Shown here piece after piece: positions 26,732-36,690 of a DNA stretch of 64,000 bases. A program made the translations under genes and the position numbers. Where the stretch lies: contig DKWE01000060.1 in NCBI GenBank assembly GCA_002491565.1, forward strand, positions 28,343 through 92,342, in the 5' to 3' direction. Every line of letters begins with the position of its first letter. The stretch's first letter is position 1. Source of the stretch: Lachnospiraceae bacterium UBA7160 (GTDB taxonomy: Bacteria > Bacillota > Clostridia > Lachnospirales > Lachnospiraceae). The notes beneath the pieces were generated by a model, which ran no database searches, was not told the DNA's origin, and saw nothing but the letters and a program-made list of their open reading frames with translations.

Positions 26732-26917
26732 ATGGCTAAAACGTCAATGAAGATCAAGCAGCAGCGCAAACCGAAGTTCTCCACAAGAGCATATACTCGC
26801 TGCAGAATCTGCGGACGTCCGCATTCAGTCCTGAAAAAGTACGGCATCTGCCGTGTCTGCTTCCGTGAGCTGGCTTACAAGGGCCAGATTCCGGGCGTGA
26901 AGAAGGCAAGCTGGTAA
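26732..26917 (+). CDS. rpsN: 30S ribosomal protein S14, zinc-binding type
   Basis: 61 residues, the short zinc form. Two CxxC pairs (CRIC and CRVC) 12 residues apart bind Zn. The zinc-free longer form often used under zinc limitation is not in this window. Confidence 0.97.
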   Translation: MAKTSMKIKQQRKPKFSTRAYTRCRICGRPHSVLKKYGICRVCFRELAYKGQIPGVKKASW

Positions 26918-26919
26918 GA

Positions 26920-26980
26920 GAGACGTGCGAGCGAACAGCAGGCTCGGAAATGCTTCCCATTTCCTCGCTGTGGGCGTCTC
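26920..26980 (+). promoter_or_regulatory. Nested hairpin between rpsN and rpsH
   Basis: Three helices nest: GAGACG (26920-26925) with 26975-26980, then GCGAG with CTCGC, then GGAAATG with CATTTCC. It begins three bases after the rpsN stop. No T run follows, so it is probably a processing or stability element. The remaining roughly 130 bases before rpsH include a second possible stem (CAAAACG with CGTTTTG). Confidence 0.5.
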
Positions 26981-27114
26981 GCCCACCGTCAAAACGCAAA
27001 CCCAGTCCGCAGCAGGCAAGCCTGCCACGGCCTGCCTTTCCGTTTTGCTGCTGTTTTCAACGGGAAGACATGTAAAGTCTGACAGGGACTAAATGATAGA
27101 AGGAGGAAACTTAC

Positions 27115-27516
27115 ATGACAATGAGTGATCCGATCGCGGATATGCTGACAAGAATCCGTAATGCAAATACGGCAAAACATGATACCGTCGACGTACCGGC
27201 ATCGAAAATGAAGATTGCAATTGCAAACATCCTTTTGGATGAGGGCTACATTAAGAAGTATGATCTGGTAGAGGATGGCCCGATCAAGACAATCCACATC
27301 ACATTAAAATATGGCGCAGACAAGAACGAAAAGATTATCACCGGCCTGAAGAGAATCTCTAAGCCGGGCCTTCGTGTGTACGCAGGCAAAGACAATCTCC
27401 CGAAGGTGCTTGGCGGACTCGGCGTAGCAATCCTGTCCACGAACCAGGGCGTTATTACAGATAAAGAGGCTAGAAAGCTCCAGGTAGGTGGCGAGGTACT
27501 CGCATTCGTCTGGTAA
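27115..27516 (+). CDS. rpsH: 30S ribosomal protein S8
   Basis: 133 residues, central-domain 16S rRNA binder and, in E. coli, the translational repressor of the spc operon. It starts [27 protein letters not shown] precedes the ATG. The S8-binding hairpin itself was not located by eye. Confidence 0.97.
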   Translation: MTMSDPIADMLTRIRNANTAKHDTVDVPASKMKIAIANILLDEGYIKKYDLVEDGPIKTIHITLKYGADKNEKIITGLKRISKPGLRVYAGKDNLPKVLGGLGVAILSTNQGVITDKEARKLQVGGEVLAFVW

Positions 27517-27592
27517 GGAGCTTTGGCACATACTGAAAACAGAGAGAGCGCACAGACTCTCTCCGAAAATCTAAGTAAGGAGGAGACAGGAC

Positions 27593-28132
27593 ATGTCACG
27601 AATTGGTAGAATGCCAGTCGCAATTCCGGCAGGAGTGACGGTTGAGATTGCTGAGGGCAACAAGGTTACTGTAAAGGGACCGAAGGGGACTCTCGTTAGA
27701 GAGCTTCCGCATGAAATGGAAATTAAAATCGAGGACGGTCATGTAATCGTTTCAAGACCGAACGATCTGAAGAGAATGAAATCTCTCCACGGCCTTACCA
27801 GAACACTGATTCACAATATGACAATCGGTGTCAGCGAGGGTTATACAAAGACTCTGGAAGTAAATGGTGTTGGTTACAGAGCTGCAAAGGCAGGCAAGAA
27901 GCTGACCCTGAATCTTGGCTATTCCCATCCGGTAGAGATGGAGGATCCGGAAGGCCTTGAGACAAAGGTAGACGGAAACAAGATTATTGTATCCGGTATC
28001 AGCAAAGAGAAGGTTGGCCAGTACGCAGCGGAGATCAGAGACAAGAGAAGACCTGAGCCGTACAAGGGCAAGGGCATCAAGTATGCTGATGAGGTAATCA
28101 GACGTAAGGTTGGTAAGACCGGTAAAAAATAA
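27593..28132 (+). CDS. rplF: 50S ribosomal protein L6
   Basis: 179 residues, two-domain protein near the GTPase centre. It starts [15 protein letters not shown] and ends with the conserved [13 protein letters not shown] block. AAGGAGGAG precedes the ATG. Confidence 0.97.
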   Translation: MSRIGRMPVAIPAGVTVEIAEGNKVTVKGPKGTLVRELPHEMEIKIEDGHVIVSRPNDLKRMKSLHGLTRTLIHNMTIGVSEGYTKTLEVNGVGYRAAKAGKKLTLNLGYSHPVEMEDPEGLETKVDGNKIIVSGISKEKVGQYAAEIRDKRRPEPYKGKGIKYADEVIRRKVGKTGKK

Positions 28133-28150
28133 ATAAGGAGAGTGTGAAGA

Positions 28151-28519
28151 ATGGTTAGCAAAGAATCAAGAGCGAAAATTCGCCAGAATAAGCACAGAAG
28201 AATGCGCAACCGCTTTGCGGGCACAACGGAAAGACCGCGTCTGGCTGTGTTCAGAAGTAACAGCCATATGTACGCTCAGATCATTGACGACTCCGTGGGA
28301 CATACTCTGGTATCTGCGAGCACGCTTCAGAAAGAAGTGAAGGCAGAGCTTGAGAAGACCAATGATGTTGCGGCAGCAGCTTATCTTGGAAAGGTAGTTG
28401 CTGAGCGCGCACTGGAAAAGGGCATTACCGAGGTGGTCTTTGACCGCGGCGGTTTCATCTATCAGGGTAAAGTCAAAGCGCTTGCCGAGGCTGCAAGAGA
28501 AGCTGGACTGCAGTTCTAA
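28151..28519 (+). CDS. rplR: 50S ribosomal protein L18
   Basis: 122 residues, 5S rRNA binder. A basic N-terminus is followed by [19 protein letters not shown], and it ends AREAGLQF as usual. Confidence 0.97.
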   Translation: MVSKESRAKIRQNKHRRMRNRFAGTTERPRLAVFRSNSHMYAQIIDDSVGHTLVSASTLQKEVKAELEKTNDVAAAAYLGKVVAERALEKGITEVVFDRGGFIYQGKVKALAEAAREAGLQF

Positions 28520-28537
28520 TAAGGGAGGAAAAGACAC

Positions 28538-29047
28538 ATGAGACATGAGATCATTGACCCGAGCCAGTTCGAACTGACTGACAAGGTTGTGTCAATTAAG
28601 CGTGTATCCAAGACTGTCAAAGGCGGACGTACCATGCGTTTCACGGCTCTGGTTGTTGTCGGCGATGGAAACGGCCATGTAGGCGCCGGACTTGGCAAGG
28701 CAACGGAGATTCCGGAAGCAATCCGGAAGGGCAAAGAGGATGCGATGAAAAAGCTGATCCACATCGAGCTCGATGACAATGCAAGTGTTCCGCATGATTT
28801 CATCGGTAAGTTCGGCGGTGCGTCTGTACTGCTGAAGCGTGCTCCTCAGGGTACTGGTATCATCGCAGGCGGCCCGGCTCGTAACGTGCTTGAGATCGCA
28901 GGCGTAAAGAATATCCGTACAAAGTCGCTGGGTTCCAACAACAAGCAGAACGTTGTTCTCGCAACGTTGGCAGCTCTGAAGCAGATGAAGTCCCCGGAAG
29001 AGGTTGCAAGACTCCGCGGCAAGTCTGTAGAAGAGATTCTGGGCTAA
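28538..29047 (+). CDS. rpsE: 30S ribosomal protein S5
   Basis: 169 residues, decoding-fidelity protein. The conserved [13 protein letters not shown] and [12 protein letters not shown] segments are present. The loop where spectinomycin resistance arises looks normal. Confidence 0.97.
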   Translation: MRHEIIDPSQFELTDKVVSIKRVSKTVKGGRTMRFTALVVVGDGNGHVGAGLGKATEIPEAIRKGKEDAMKKLIHIELDDNASVPHDFIGKFGGASVLLKRAPQGTGIIAGGPARNVLEIAGVKNIRTKSLGSNNKQNVVLATLAALKQMKSPEEVARLRGKSVEEILG

Positions 29048-29060
29048 GGAGGTTTGAACA

Positions 29061-29243
29061 ATGGCAGACAAGCTGAAAATCACGTTAGTTAAATCGCCGA
29101 TCGGTGCGATTCCGAAGCATCGCGCGACGGTTGAGGCGCTTGGCCTTAAGAAGATGCACAAGACGGTTGAGCTTCCGGACAATGCGTCTACCAGAGGAAT
29201 GGTTGCACAGGTTGCACATCTGGTAAAGGTAGAGGAAGCATAA
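29061..29243 (+). CDS. rpmD: 50S ribosomal protein L30
   Basis: 60 residues, single-domain protein present in most Firmicutes. It starts MADKLKITLVKSPIG. TAAGGAGG precedes the ATG. Confidence 0.96.
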   Translation: MADKLKITLVKSPIGAIPKHRATVEALGLKKMHKTVELPDNASTRGMVAQVAHLVKVEEA

Positions 29244-29268
29244 GCAATAAAAGATAGGAGGTGTCATC

Positions 29269-29709
29269 ATGGATTTATCGAATTTAAGACCTGCTGCTGG
29301 CAGCGTACAGAGTGATAATTTCAGAAGAGGACGCGGACACGGTTCAGGAAACGGCAAGACAGCCGGCAAGGGACATAAGGGTCAGAAGGCTCGTTCCGGC
29401 GCACCGAGAATCGGATTCGAGGGTGGCCAGATGCCGCTTTACAGACGTCTTCCGAAGAGAGGCTTCAACAACCGGAACACACTGGATATCGAGGCGATCA
29501 ATGTCAGTGCCCTTGAGGTATTTGACAACGACGCAGAAGTGACCATTGATGCTCTGATTGAGAAGAAGATCATTAAGGACGCAAAGGACGGTGTCAAGAT
29601 CCTCGGCAACGGTACCCTTACAAAGAAGCTGAACGTGAAGGTAAATGCGTACAGCGAGAGTGCAAAGGCGAAAATCGAAGAGCTCGGCGGAAAAGCAGAG
29701 GTGGTCTGA
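29269..29709 (+). CDS. rplO: 50S ribosomal protein L15
   Basis: 146 residues, late-assembly protein. Glycine- and arginine-rich N-terminus ([20 protein letters not shown]). The stop is one base before the secY start. Confidence 0.97.
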   Translation: MDLSNLRPAAGSVQSDNFRRGRGHGSGNGKTAGKGHKGQKARSGAPRIGFEGGQMPLYRRLPKRGFNNRNTLDIEAINVSALEVFDNDAEVTIDALIEKKIIKDAKDGVKILGNGTLTKKLNVKVNAYSESAKAKIEELGGKAEVV

Positions 29710-29710
29710 T

Positions 29711-31027
29711 ATGCTCGAGACACTGAAAAATGCGGTTAGAATTAAAGATATACGGAATAAGTTGATCTTCACATTCTGCATGATGGTTGTGATCCGAATG
29801 GGGTGCCAGCTGCCGGTGCCGGGGGTAAACAGATCTTACTTCCAGCAGTGGTTTGCACAGAACTCCAACGATGCATTTAATTTCTTCTCTGCATTTACCG
29901 GTGGCTCTTTTGAGAAAATGTCTATTTTCGCACTTAGTATTACACCATATATCACATCTTCCATCATTATGCAGCTTATGACCATTGCTATCCCGGCTCT
30001 GGAAGAGATGCATAAGGATGGAGAGGATGGCAGAAAGAAAATTGCTGCAATCACCAGATATGTGACAGTGGCGCTTGCTCTGATTGAGAGTGTCGCTATG
30101 ACGGTTGGATTCGGGAACTCCGGACTGATTCCGGATATGAACTTCCTGAAGGGGCTTACAGTGGTCGTTACTTTAACCGCTGGCTCTACTGTACTGATGT
30201 GGCTCGGTGAACGTATCACAGAGCGCGGCGTCGGAAACGGGATCTCGATCGTCCTGATGATTAATATCCTTTCCAGCATTCCGGCAGATATCAATGGTCT
30301 GTTCGAGATGTTTGTAAAGGGTAAAACGCTGGCGCACGGACTGCTTGCCGCACTGATTATCCTTGCGGTAATCGTCGTGACAATCGTGCTTGTTATCATC
30401 CTGAACGATGCAATCCGTAAGATTCCAGTGCAGTATGCAAAGAAAATGCAGGGGCGGAAGATGGTAGGCGGACAGTCTACGTTTATTCCGCTGAAGGTGA
30501 ATACCGCAGGAGTGATTCCTGTTATCTTTGCTTCGTCGCTGATGTCCATTCCGAATATGATTGTCGCTTTCACGGGCGCAAATGTCGGGACAGGTATTGG
30601 GGGCACCTTGATTGGTATGCTGAGCCAGAATAACTGGTTTAATTTCAATCACCCGCTTTATTCTGTAGGTCTGCTGTTGTACATTGTATTGAATGTATTT
30701 TTTGCTTACTTCTATACATCCATTACTTTCAATCCGATTGAGGTTGCGGATAATATGAAGAAGCAGGGCGGCTTCATTCCGGGTATTCGTCCGGGCAAGC
30801 CGACGCAGGAGTATCTCGAGAAGGTGCTGAATTACCTGGTATTTATCGGTGTGGCAGGCCTGATTATCGTTGTGATTATCCCGATCTTCTTCAATGGAGT
30901 ATTCGGTGCACAGGTATCGTTTGGCGGCACATCGATTATCATTATCGTAGGTGTCATCCTCGAAACATTAAAACAGATTGAATCTCAGATGTTGGTACGA
31001 AACTACAAGGGATTCCTGTCAAACTAA
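29711..31027 (+). CDS. secY: Protein translocase subunit SecY
   Basis: Channel of the Sec translocon, 438 residues and about ten transmembrane helices. It starts MLETLKNAVRIKDIR at ATG 29711. The ERGVGNGISI segment and the cytoplasmic loop GIRPGKPT are conserved. Placement after rplO is standard and gives coupled translation. Confidence 0.97.
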   Translation: MLETLKNAVRIKDIRNKLIFTFCMMVVIRMGCQLPVPGVNRSYFQQWFAQNSNDAFNFFSAFTGGSFEKMSIFALSITPYITSSIIMQLMTIAIPALEEMHKDGEDGRKKIAAITRYVTVALALIESVAMTVGFGNSGLIPDMNFLKGLTVVVTLTAGSTVLMWLGERITERGVGNGISIVLMINILSSIPADINGLFEMFVKGKTLAHGLLAALIILAVIVVTIVLVIILNDAIRKIPVQYAKKMQGRKMVGGQSTFIPLKVNTAGVIPVIFASSLMSIPNMIVAFTGANVGTGIGGTLIGMLSQNNWFNFNHPLYSVGLLLYIVLNVFFAYFYTSITFNPIEVADNMKKQGGFIPGIRPGKPTQEYLEKVLNYLVFIGVAGLIIVVIIPIFFNGVFGAQVSFGGTSIIIIVGVILETLKQIESQMLVRNYKGFLSN

Positions 31028-31131
31028 GAAGTGTACTCCGCTTCCTGTGGGTACCGGGAACAAAGTCCGTCTATCAAAGCCGGAGGGCGTTCCGGTACTT
31101 TGGGGAGAGGAGCACACTTTTCTTTTTTGGA
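31026..31131 (+). terminator. Hairpin with T-rich tail between secY and adk
   Basis: AAGTGT-CTCC near 31029 pairs with GGAG-CACACTT at 31108-31119, and an inner stem pairs GGTAC-GGAAC with GTTCC-GGTAC. TTTTCTTTTTT follows. It could act as a partial terminator that lowers expression of adk and later genes. Confidence 0.6.
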
Positions 31132-31259
31132 AGAAGCAAGGCTGCAATGGGGCCGATACAATCCAATGAGAAATCAATCGCCGCTGCTTGTTTGATAGGA
31201 CTGGTACAGGATGCTGGTCAGAGCAGGCAGAGCAACTACCTGCAAGAAGGAGAAAGAGA

Positions 31260-31904
31260 ATGAAAATCGTTATGTTAGGTGCGCCAGGTGCCGGTAAGGG
31301 GACACAGGCGAAAATGATTGCATCAAAATATGAAATCCCGCATATCTCTACAGGGGATATTTTCCGTGCAAATCTGAAAAATGGCACGGAGCTTGGAAAG
31401 AAAGCGAAGGTCTATATGGATCAGGGCCTTCTTGTACCAGATGAGCTGACGGTCGATCTGGTCATGGATCGCCTTGCACAGGAAGATTGCAAAAAAGGTT
31501 ATATTCTGGACGGCTTTCCGCGCACAATTCCGCAGGCAGAGGCTCTTGACGCAGCGCTGACCCGTATCGGGGAGAAGCTTGACTATGCGGTAGACGTTGA
31601 TGTGCCGGATGAGAATATTGTGACGAGAATGTCCGGCAGACGGGCCTGCACAGGATGCGGTGCAACCTATCATGTAGTCTTCAATCCTTCAAAGAAGGGG
31701 GATATCTGCGAGACCTGCGGCGAACCGCTGGTGCTTCGCGAGGATGATAAGCCGGAGACGGTACAGAAGAGGCTGGATGTCTACCATGATCAGACACAGC
31801 CACTTATTGAATATTATACAAAGCAGGGAATTCTGAAGCGTGTCGATGGTACGATGGATATGAATGATGTGTTCGCTGCGATTACAGATATTTTGGGGGC
31901 GTAG
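31260..31904 (+). CDS. adk: Adenylate kinase
   Basis: Interconverts ATP, ADP and AMP; 214 residues. P-loop GAPGAGKGTQ at the N-terminus. The LID holds CTGC and CETC pairs, a four-cysteine zinc site common in Gram-positive bacteria. I start at ATG 31260 behind AAGGAG. The stop is two bases before map. Confidence 0.97.
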   Translation: MKIVMLGAPGAGKGTQAKMIASKYEIPHISTGDIFRANLKNGTELGKKAKVYMDQGLLVPDELTVDLVMDRLAQEDCKKGYILDGFPRTIPQAEALDAALTRIGEKLDYAVDVDVPDENIVTRMSGRRACTGCGATYHVVFNPSKKGDICETCGEPLVLREDDKPETVQKRLDVYHDQTQPLIEYYTKQGILKRVDGTMDMNDVFAAITDILGA

Positions 31905-31906
31905 TT

Positions 31907-32662
31907 ATGTCAGTATCTATTAAAACAGCACATGAAATCGAACTGATGCGCGAAGCCGGCAGGTTGCTGAATATTGTACACAAGGAGCTTGCAGCTGCGA
32001 TCCGTCCGGGTATCTCGACCTACGAGCTGGATAAGATCGGTGAGCGTGTGATACGCAGCTTTGGCTGTGTTCCGAATTTTCTGAATTACAATGGCTTTCC
32101 GGCATCGTTCTGCATCTCCGTCAATGACGAGGTTGTCCACGGCATTCCGAAAAAGGGAAGGATTTTGCACGAGGGGGATATCGTAAGCGTTGATGCAGGT
32201 TTGATTTACAAAGGTATGCACTCCGACGCAGCGAGGACCTACGGGGTAGGAAAGATTTCGCCGGAGGCGCAGCAGCTGATTGACGTGACGAAAGAATGTT
32301 TCTTCCGCGGCATTGCGTATGCAAAGGAAGGACATCACCTTCATGAGATTTCCCGCGCTATCGCGGATTATGCGGAATCCTTCGGGTATGGTGTTGTGCG
32401 TGACCTGGTAGGTCACGGAATCGGGAAAGCACTACATGAGGACCCGCAGATCCCGAACTTCCGTCAGAAGACAAGAGGTATCCGTCTGGTAAAGGGCATG
32501 ACGCTGGCAATCGAGCCGATGATCAATGCAGGGCGTGCCGATGTCGAGTGGCTGGACGATGACTGGACTGTTGTGACGGAGGATGGCAGTCTCTCCGCAC
32601 ACTACGAGAACACCATCCTGATCACCGATGGTGAGCCGGAGATTCTGTCGCTTACCGAGTAG
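31907..32662 (+). CDS. map: Type I methionine aminopeptidase
   Basis: Removes N-terminal methionine; 251 residues. The dinuclear metal ligands are visible: D in VDAGLIYKG, D in HSDAART, H in GHGIG, E in IEPM and E in HYENTI. No N-terminal zinc-finger extension. Confidence 0.97.
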   Translation: MSVSIKTAHEIELMREAGRLLNIVHKELAAAIRPGISTYELDKIGERVIRSFGCVPNFLNYNGFPASFCISVNDEVVHGIPKKGRILHEGDIVSVDAGLIYKGMHSDAARTYGVGKISPEAQQLIDVTKECFFRGIAYAKEGHHLHEISRAIADYAESFGYGVVRDLVGHGIGKALHEDPQIPNFRQKTRGIRLVKGMTLAIEPMINAGRADVEWLDDDWTVVTEDGSLSAHYENTILITDGEPEILSLTE

Positions 32663-32672
32663 GGAGGGACCT

Positions 32673-33041
32673 ATGAAAGAGCAGAAGGGGAAAACGGCCG
32701 TCCTGCCTGACGAACTGGCAGCGCTGCTGGAAGCAGGAAAGCACGGAGCGGCAATCGCGTGTACAATGCTTGCCGAGTCAAAGGCAGGCCACGATAAAGG
32801 AACTCTGTATGTGGTTCTCTATCAGGAAGGCGAATGGCTGTATCTTGCAGATGGTTGCCGTCGTACTCTGGACAGACCCAAAAAGAAAAAACGCATGCAC
32901 GTACAGCCGGTTACGCATCTTGCTCCACAGCTGCAGGATGCCATGTGCCGGATTTCACAGGATGCGCACATCCGCAGAATCATAAAACAGTATCGCGAAT
33001 CAATTTCGCAGACGAATCCGGCAGAAATTGCCGAAGACTAG
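32673..33041 (+). CDS. KOW-domain RNA-binding protein
   Basis: 122 residues, found between map and infA as in many Clostridia. The segment GKHGAAIACTMLAESKAGHDKGTLYVVL resembles the KOW/L14e-like fold. The C-terminal half is basic and helical (RPKKKKRMHV). A role in ribosome biogenesis or translation is plausible from position but unproven. The ATG at 32673 has GGGAGGG upstream. Confidence 0.75.
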   Translation: MKEQKGKTAVLPDELAALLEAGKHGAAIACTMLAESKAGHDKGTLYVVLYQEGEWLYLADGCRRTLDRPKKKKRMHVQPVTHLAPQLQDAMCRISQDAHIRRIIKQYRESISQTNPAEIAED

Positions 33042-33194
33042 TACGTCGAAAATTAAATAGCTGATTCAATCGCGCAGGATATTTCAGTGAGAGTGCGCTT
33101 CCCAAAACGCAGACGATGCGGGCATCGCTGAGATAGACAAGTGCTGGTGTTAGTTATTTATTATTCGATAGATCAGGAAAACCAGGAGGTAGAA

Positions 33195-33413
33195 ATGTCG
33201 AAAACAGATGTCATCGAAGTAGAAGGCAAAGTACTGGAAAAGCTTCCAAATGCCATGTTCCGGGTAGAGCTGGAAAATAAACACGTCGTCCTTGCACATA
33301 TCAGCGGCAAGCTCCGCATGAACTTTATCCGTATTCTGCCGGGCGACAAAGTAACCATCGAGCTCTCCCCATATGATCTCACTAAGGGACGAATTATCTG
33401 GAGAGATAAATAA
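33195..33413 (+). CDS. infA: Translation initiation factor IF-1
   Basis: 72 residues, S1/OB fold that occupies the 30S A site during initiation. It starts [19 protein letters not shown] and ends [15 protein letters not shown] precedes the ATG. Confidence 0.97.
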   Translation: MSKTDVIEVEGKVLEKLPNAMFRVELENKHVVLAHISGKLRMNFIRILPGDKVTIELSPYDLTKGRIIWRDK

Positions 33414-33442
33414 TCGTTTCAATGAAATATTTGGTCAGAAAA

Positions 33443-33481
33443 AGCTTGCATTGTAGCGCACCTTGTGCTACAATACAAGCT
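33443..33481 (+). promoter_or_regulatory. Promoter embedded in a hairpin between infA and rpmJ
   Basis: Fifteen-base arms (33443-33457 and 33467-33481, one mismatch) form a hairpin followed by GAACTTTTT. The same bases hold -35 TTGCAT (33446-33451), a 17-base spacer and -10 TACAAT (33469-33474). It may both end infA transcripts and restart transcription for the alpha genes. Confidence 0.5.
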
Positions 33482-33560
33482 GAACTTTTTGTGGAGACAC
33501 TCTCTCTGTGTATTTTTATGCCCAAAAAGGGAGAACAAATGGTGAAAGGAGGATAAACCA

Positions 33561-33674
33561 ATGAAGGTTCGTTCATCAGTAAAACCGATCTGTGAAAAGT
33601 GCAAAGTTATCAAGAGAAAGGGCAGTATCCGCATCATCTGCGAGAACCCCAAGCACAAGCAGAGACAGGGTTAA
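33561..33674 (+). CDS. rpmJ: 50S ribosomal protein L36
   Basis: 37 residues, starting [15 protein letters not shown], the zinc-ribbon form (two cysteines in CEKC, a third in IICEN, and a histidine in PKHKQRQG). AAAGGAGG precedes the ATG. It follows infA as usual. Confidence 0.97.
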   Translation: MKVRSSVKPICEKCKVIKRKGSIRIICENPKHKQRQG

Positions 33675-34023
33675 GCACCTAAAACGGCGGAATGGCGGTG
33701 GGATCCACCCCGTCATACATTTTTCAATATACGATGGAATAAATAAGACCTGGATTCTTTTTATATAGATATAGATGATACCAGAGGGATTTATTTCGTT
33801 GCAATATTGGCTTATAATACCAGCCCAGGATTCAGGCAGTCCACAGTTCTGCGCGAACCGCTGTGCGCAGGAGAAGTATGCCTCGCAAGAATAGCAGCAT
33901 ATTTTCGGATATACTGCAGAGAGATTCAAGGCTTAATGGGATGGAAAGGCTGCGGGTGTGCCGCAGCTGGGCAGTGTACACTGCCCCAGTTAGGGACAAT
34001 ACAGAAAATGGAGGAACAATTAC
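33675..34023 (+). promoter_or_regulatory. 349-base leader before rpsM with promoter-like and hairpin elements
   Basis: No gene is seen here. A consensus -10 TATAAT is at 33813-33818 with only a weak -35. Two adjacent hairpins sit near the rpsM ribosome site: GCTGCGG (33949-33955) with 33961-33967, and the perfect palindrome GGGCAGTG-TA-CACTGCCC at 33969-33986. In enterobacteria the alpha operon is repressed by S4 binding this region; rpsD being in the operon here makes that possible. Confidence 0.45.
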
Positions 34024-34392
34024 ATGGCACGAATTGCTGGTGTAGACTTACCAAGAGAAAAGCGTGTGGAGATCGGCCTGACTTACATCTACGGAATTGG
34101 CAGAGCAAGTTCAGACAAGATCCTGGCTGCAGCGAATGTAAATCCTGATACACGCGTCAGAGATTTGACGGACGAAGAGGTCGCTCGTATCCGCGATGTC
34201 ATCGACGAGCATTATATGGTAGAAGGTGATCTGAGAAGAGAGACCGCCCTCAACATCAAGAGGCTGCAGGAGATCGGATGCTACAGAGGTATCCGTCACA
34301 GAAAGGGACTTCCGGTTCGTGGTCAGAAGACGAAGACCAACGCGAGAACCAGAAAGGGTCCGAAGAGAACAGTAGCGAATAAGAAGAAATAA
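34024..34392 (+). CDS. rpsM: 30S ribosomal protein S13
   Basis: 122 residues, head protein bridging to the 50S. It starts [15 protein letters not shown] and has the basic [18 protein letters not shown] tail. ATGGAGGA precedes the start. Confidence 0.97.
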   Translation: MARIAGVDLPREKRVEIGLTYIYGIGRASSDKILAAANVNPDTRVRDLTDEEVARIRDVIDEHYMVEGDLRRETALNIKRLQEIGCYRGIRHRKGLPVRGQKTKTNARTRKGPKRTVANKKK

Positions 34393-34422
34393 TGAATAAG
34401 GAAGAAAGTAGGTTAGTTTGAT

Positions 34423-34824
34423 ATGGCAGCAGCTAAGAAAGTTACGAAAAAGGTGACAAAAAAGCGTGTAAAGAAAAACGTTGAACACGGACAGGCACAT
34501 ATCCAGTCTTCATTTAACAACACGATCGTTACCCTGACCGATGCGCAGGGAAATGCATTGTCATGGGCAAGTGCCGGTGGTCTGGGATTTAGAGGTTCAA
34601 GGAAATCTACTCCGTACGCAGCACAGATGGCTGCGGAAACCGCTACAAAGGCAGCTTTAGTACATGGCTTAAAGACGGTAGACGTATTTGTAAAGGGACC
34701 GGGTTCGGGACGTGAGGCGGCGATCCGCGCACTTTCCGCAAATGGTCTTGATGTAGTAAGCATCCGCGACGTGACTCCGGTACCGCACAATGGATGCCGT
34801 CCGCCGAAGCGCAGAAGAGTTTAA
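34423..34824 (+). CDS. rpsK: 30S ribosomal protein S11
   Basis: 133 residues, platform protein near the E site. The [14 protein letters not shown] block and the PPKRRRV end are typical. The N-terminus is lysine-rich. Confidence 0.97.
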   Translation: MAAAKKVTKKVTKKRVKKNVEHGQAHIQSSFNNTIVTLTDAQGNALSWASAGGLGFRGSRKSTPYAAQMAAETATKAALVHGLKTVDVFVKGPGSGREAAIRALSANGLDVVSIRDVTPVPHNGCRPPKRRRV

Positions 34825-34842
34825 TCAGGGAGGTCTATAGAA

Positions 34843-35436
34843 ATGGCAGTTAACAGAGTTCCTGTTCTTAAAAGATGCAGATCACTTGGTCTGGATCCGG
34901 TATATCTGGGGATTGACAAGAAGTCTAACAGAGAGTTGAAGCGCGCGAACCGCAAGATCAGCGAGTATGGACTTCAGCTTCGTGAGAAGCAGAAAGCAAA
35001 GTTTATCTACGGCGTACTTGAGAAGCCGTTCCGCAACTACTACGAGAAGGCTGACCGTATGAAGGGCCAGACCGGTGAGAACCTGATGGTTCTTCTGGAG
35101 ACGAGACTGGACAATGTTATTTTCCGTATGGGATTCGCGAGAACGAGAAAAGAAGCACGTCAGATCGTTGACCATAAGCATGTGCTGGTAAATGGCAAGC
35201 AGGTCAGCATCCCGTCCTACCTTGTAAAGGCTGGCGACACCGTTGAGATCAAGGAGAAGTGCAAGAGTTCACAGAGATACAAGGATATTCTTGAAGTGAC
35301 TGGCGGCAGACTTGTTCCGGAGTGGTTGGAAGCGGATCAGGAAGCACTGAAGGGAACTGTGAAGGAGCTTCCGAAGAGAGATATGATCGATGTTCCGGTA
35401 AACGAAGTGCTTATCGTCGAGTTGTATTCTAAGTAA
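34843..35436 (+). CDS. rpsD: 30S ribosomal protein S4
   Basis: 197 residues, primary 16S rRNA binder with an S4 RNA-binding domain ([19 protein letters not shown]). In Bacillus subtilis rpsD is elsewhere and autoregulated; here it sits inside the alpha operon between rpsK and rpoA. Confidence 0.97.
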   Translation: MAVNRVPVLKRCRSLGLDPVYLGIDKKSNRELKRANRKISEYGLQLREKQKAKFIYGVLEKPFRNYYEKADRMKGQTGENLMVLLETRLDNVIFRMGFARTRKEARQIVDHKHVLVNGKQVSIPSYLVKAGDTVEIKEKCKSSQRYKDILEVTGGRLVPEWLEADQEALKGTVKELPKRDMIDVPVNEVLIVELYSK

Positions 35437-35573
35437 GCGTAGCGTCACCCTCAAACACAAGAAGACTTTAGAAGGCTGGTATTGTTCGCTGCTGCAGGGC
35501 GGCGGGCAATACTGGTGTCTTTTAAGAGATGCGCACAGATGTGTGCGTGGTCATAAATAGGAGGGCCAAAATA
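35437..35573 (+). promoter_or_regulatory. Intercistronic hairpins between rpsD and rpoA
   Basis: CTGGTATTG near 35476 pairs with CAATACTGG near 35508, and AAGAC with GTCTT, followed by TTTT; this resembles a weak terminator. A second hairpin GCGCACA-GA-TGTGTGCG is at about 35531-35548, just before the rpoA ribosome site. Confidence 0.45.
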
Positions 35574-36539
35574 GTGTTCGATTTCAACAAGCCGAAAATT
35601 GAAATTGCAGAAATGTCCGAGGACCGGAGATTTGGAAGATTTGTGGTAGAGCCCCTTGAGAGAGGCTACGGCACCACCCTGGGTAATTCCCTGAGAAGAA
35701 TTATGCTTTCTTCTCTGCCGGGCGCCGCTGTCAGCCAGGTTAAAATCGAAGGTGTGCTGCATGAATTCAGTTCAATCCCCGGCGTGAAGGAAGACGTAAC
35801 CGAGATTATCATGAACATCAAATCGCTGGCGATCAAGAACAACAGCGAGACGAATGAGGCGAAGGTTGCGTACATTGAATTCGAAGGCGAAGGCGTGGTG
35901 ACGGCAGCTGATATCCAGGTAGATCAGGATATCGAGATTATGAATCCGGATCAGGTGATCGCACATCTGAATGGTGGTGCGGACAGCAAGCTCTATATGG
36001 AGCTGACGATCACGAACGGACGCGGCTACGTCAGCGCGGAGAAAGGCAAGACCCCGGATATGGCGATTGGCGTAATTGCTGTCGATGCAATTTACACTCC
36101 GGTGGAGCGTGTAAATCTTGCGATTGAGAATACACGAGTTGGTCAGGTGACTGACTATGATAAATTAACTTTGGATGTCTATACGAATGCTACACTGGCG
36201 CCGGATGAGGCTGTCAGCCTTGCAGCGAAGGTGTTGAGTGCACATCTGGGTCTCTTCATCGATCTCTCTGAGAATGCAAAGTCTGCAGAGGTCATGATTG
36301 AGAAGGAGGACAACGAGAAAGAGAAAGTGCTCGAGATGAATATCGATGAGCTGGAGCTCTCCGTTCGTTCGTTCAATTGCCTGAAGCGCGCTGGCATCAA
36401 TACCGTAGAAGAATTGTGCAACAGGACTTCCGAGGATATGATGAAGGTCCGCAATCTGGGCCGTAAGTCACTCGAGGAAGTGTTGGGTAAGCTCAAGGAG
36501 CTTGGCTTGTCCCTCAATCCGAGCGAGGAGCAGCAGTAA
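35574..36539 (+). CDS. rpoA: RNA polymerase subunit alpha
   Basis: 321 residues. The N-terminal dimerisation domain has [17 protein letters not shown], and the C-terminal domain has [17 protein letters not shown] for UP-element DNA binding. The start is GTG 35574 behind AGGAGGG. The open frame extends 15 codons upstream without family similarity. Confidence 0.97.
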   Translation: MFDFNKPKIEIAEMSEDRRFGRFVVEPLERGYGTTLGNSLRRIMLSSLPGAAVSQVKIEGVLHEFSSIPGVKEDVTEIIMNIKSLAIKNNSETNEAKVAYIEFEGEGVVTAADIQVDQDIEIMNPDQVIAHLNGGADSKLYMELTITNGRGYVSAEKGKTPDMAIGVIAVDAIYTPVERVNLAIENTRVGQVTDYDKLTLDVYTNATLAPDEAVSLAAKVLSAHLGLFIDLSENAKSAEVMIEKEDNEKEKVLEMNIDELELSVRSFNCLKRAGINTVEELCNRTSEDMMKVRNLGRKSLEEVLGKLKELGLSLNPSEEQQ

Positions 36540-36690
36540 AGATAGAGATAGCGCCCCAATGTTCAGCCAGACAGGTCTGTAAACAGCCGTGTTTGTCTGT
36601 ATATAGAGGGTGGAATATTAATAGAGAGTAAAATGCACGGTCAGTAAGCCCGAAGAGCATGACTGTGTGTTCCGAATGGAGGAAAATAAG

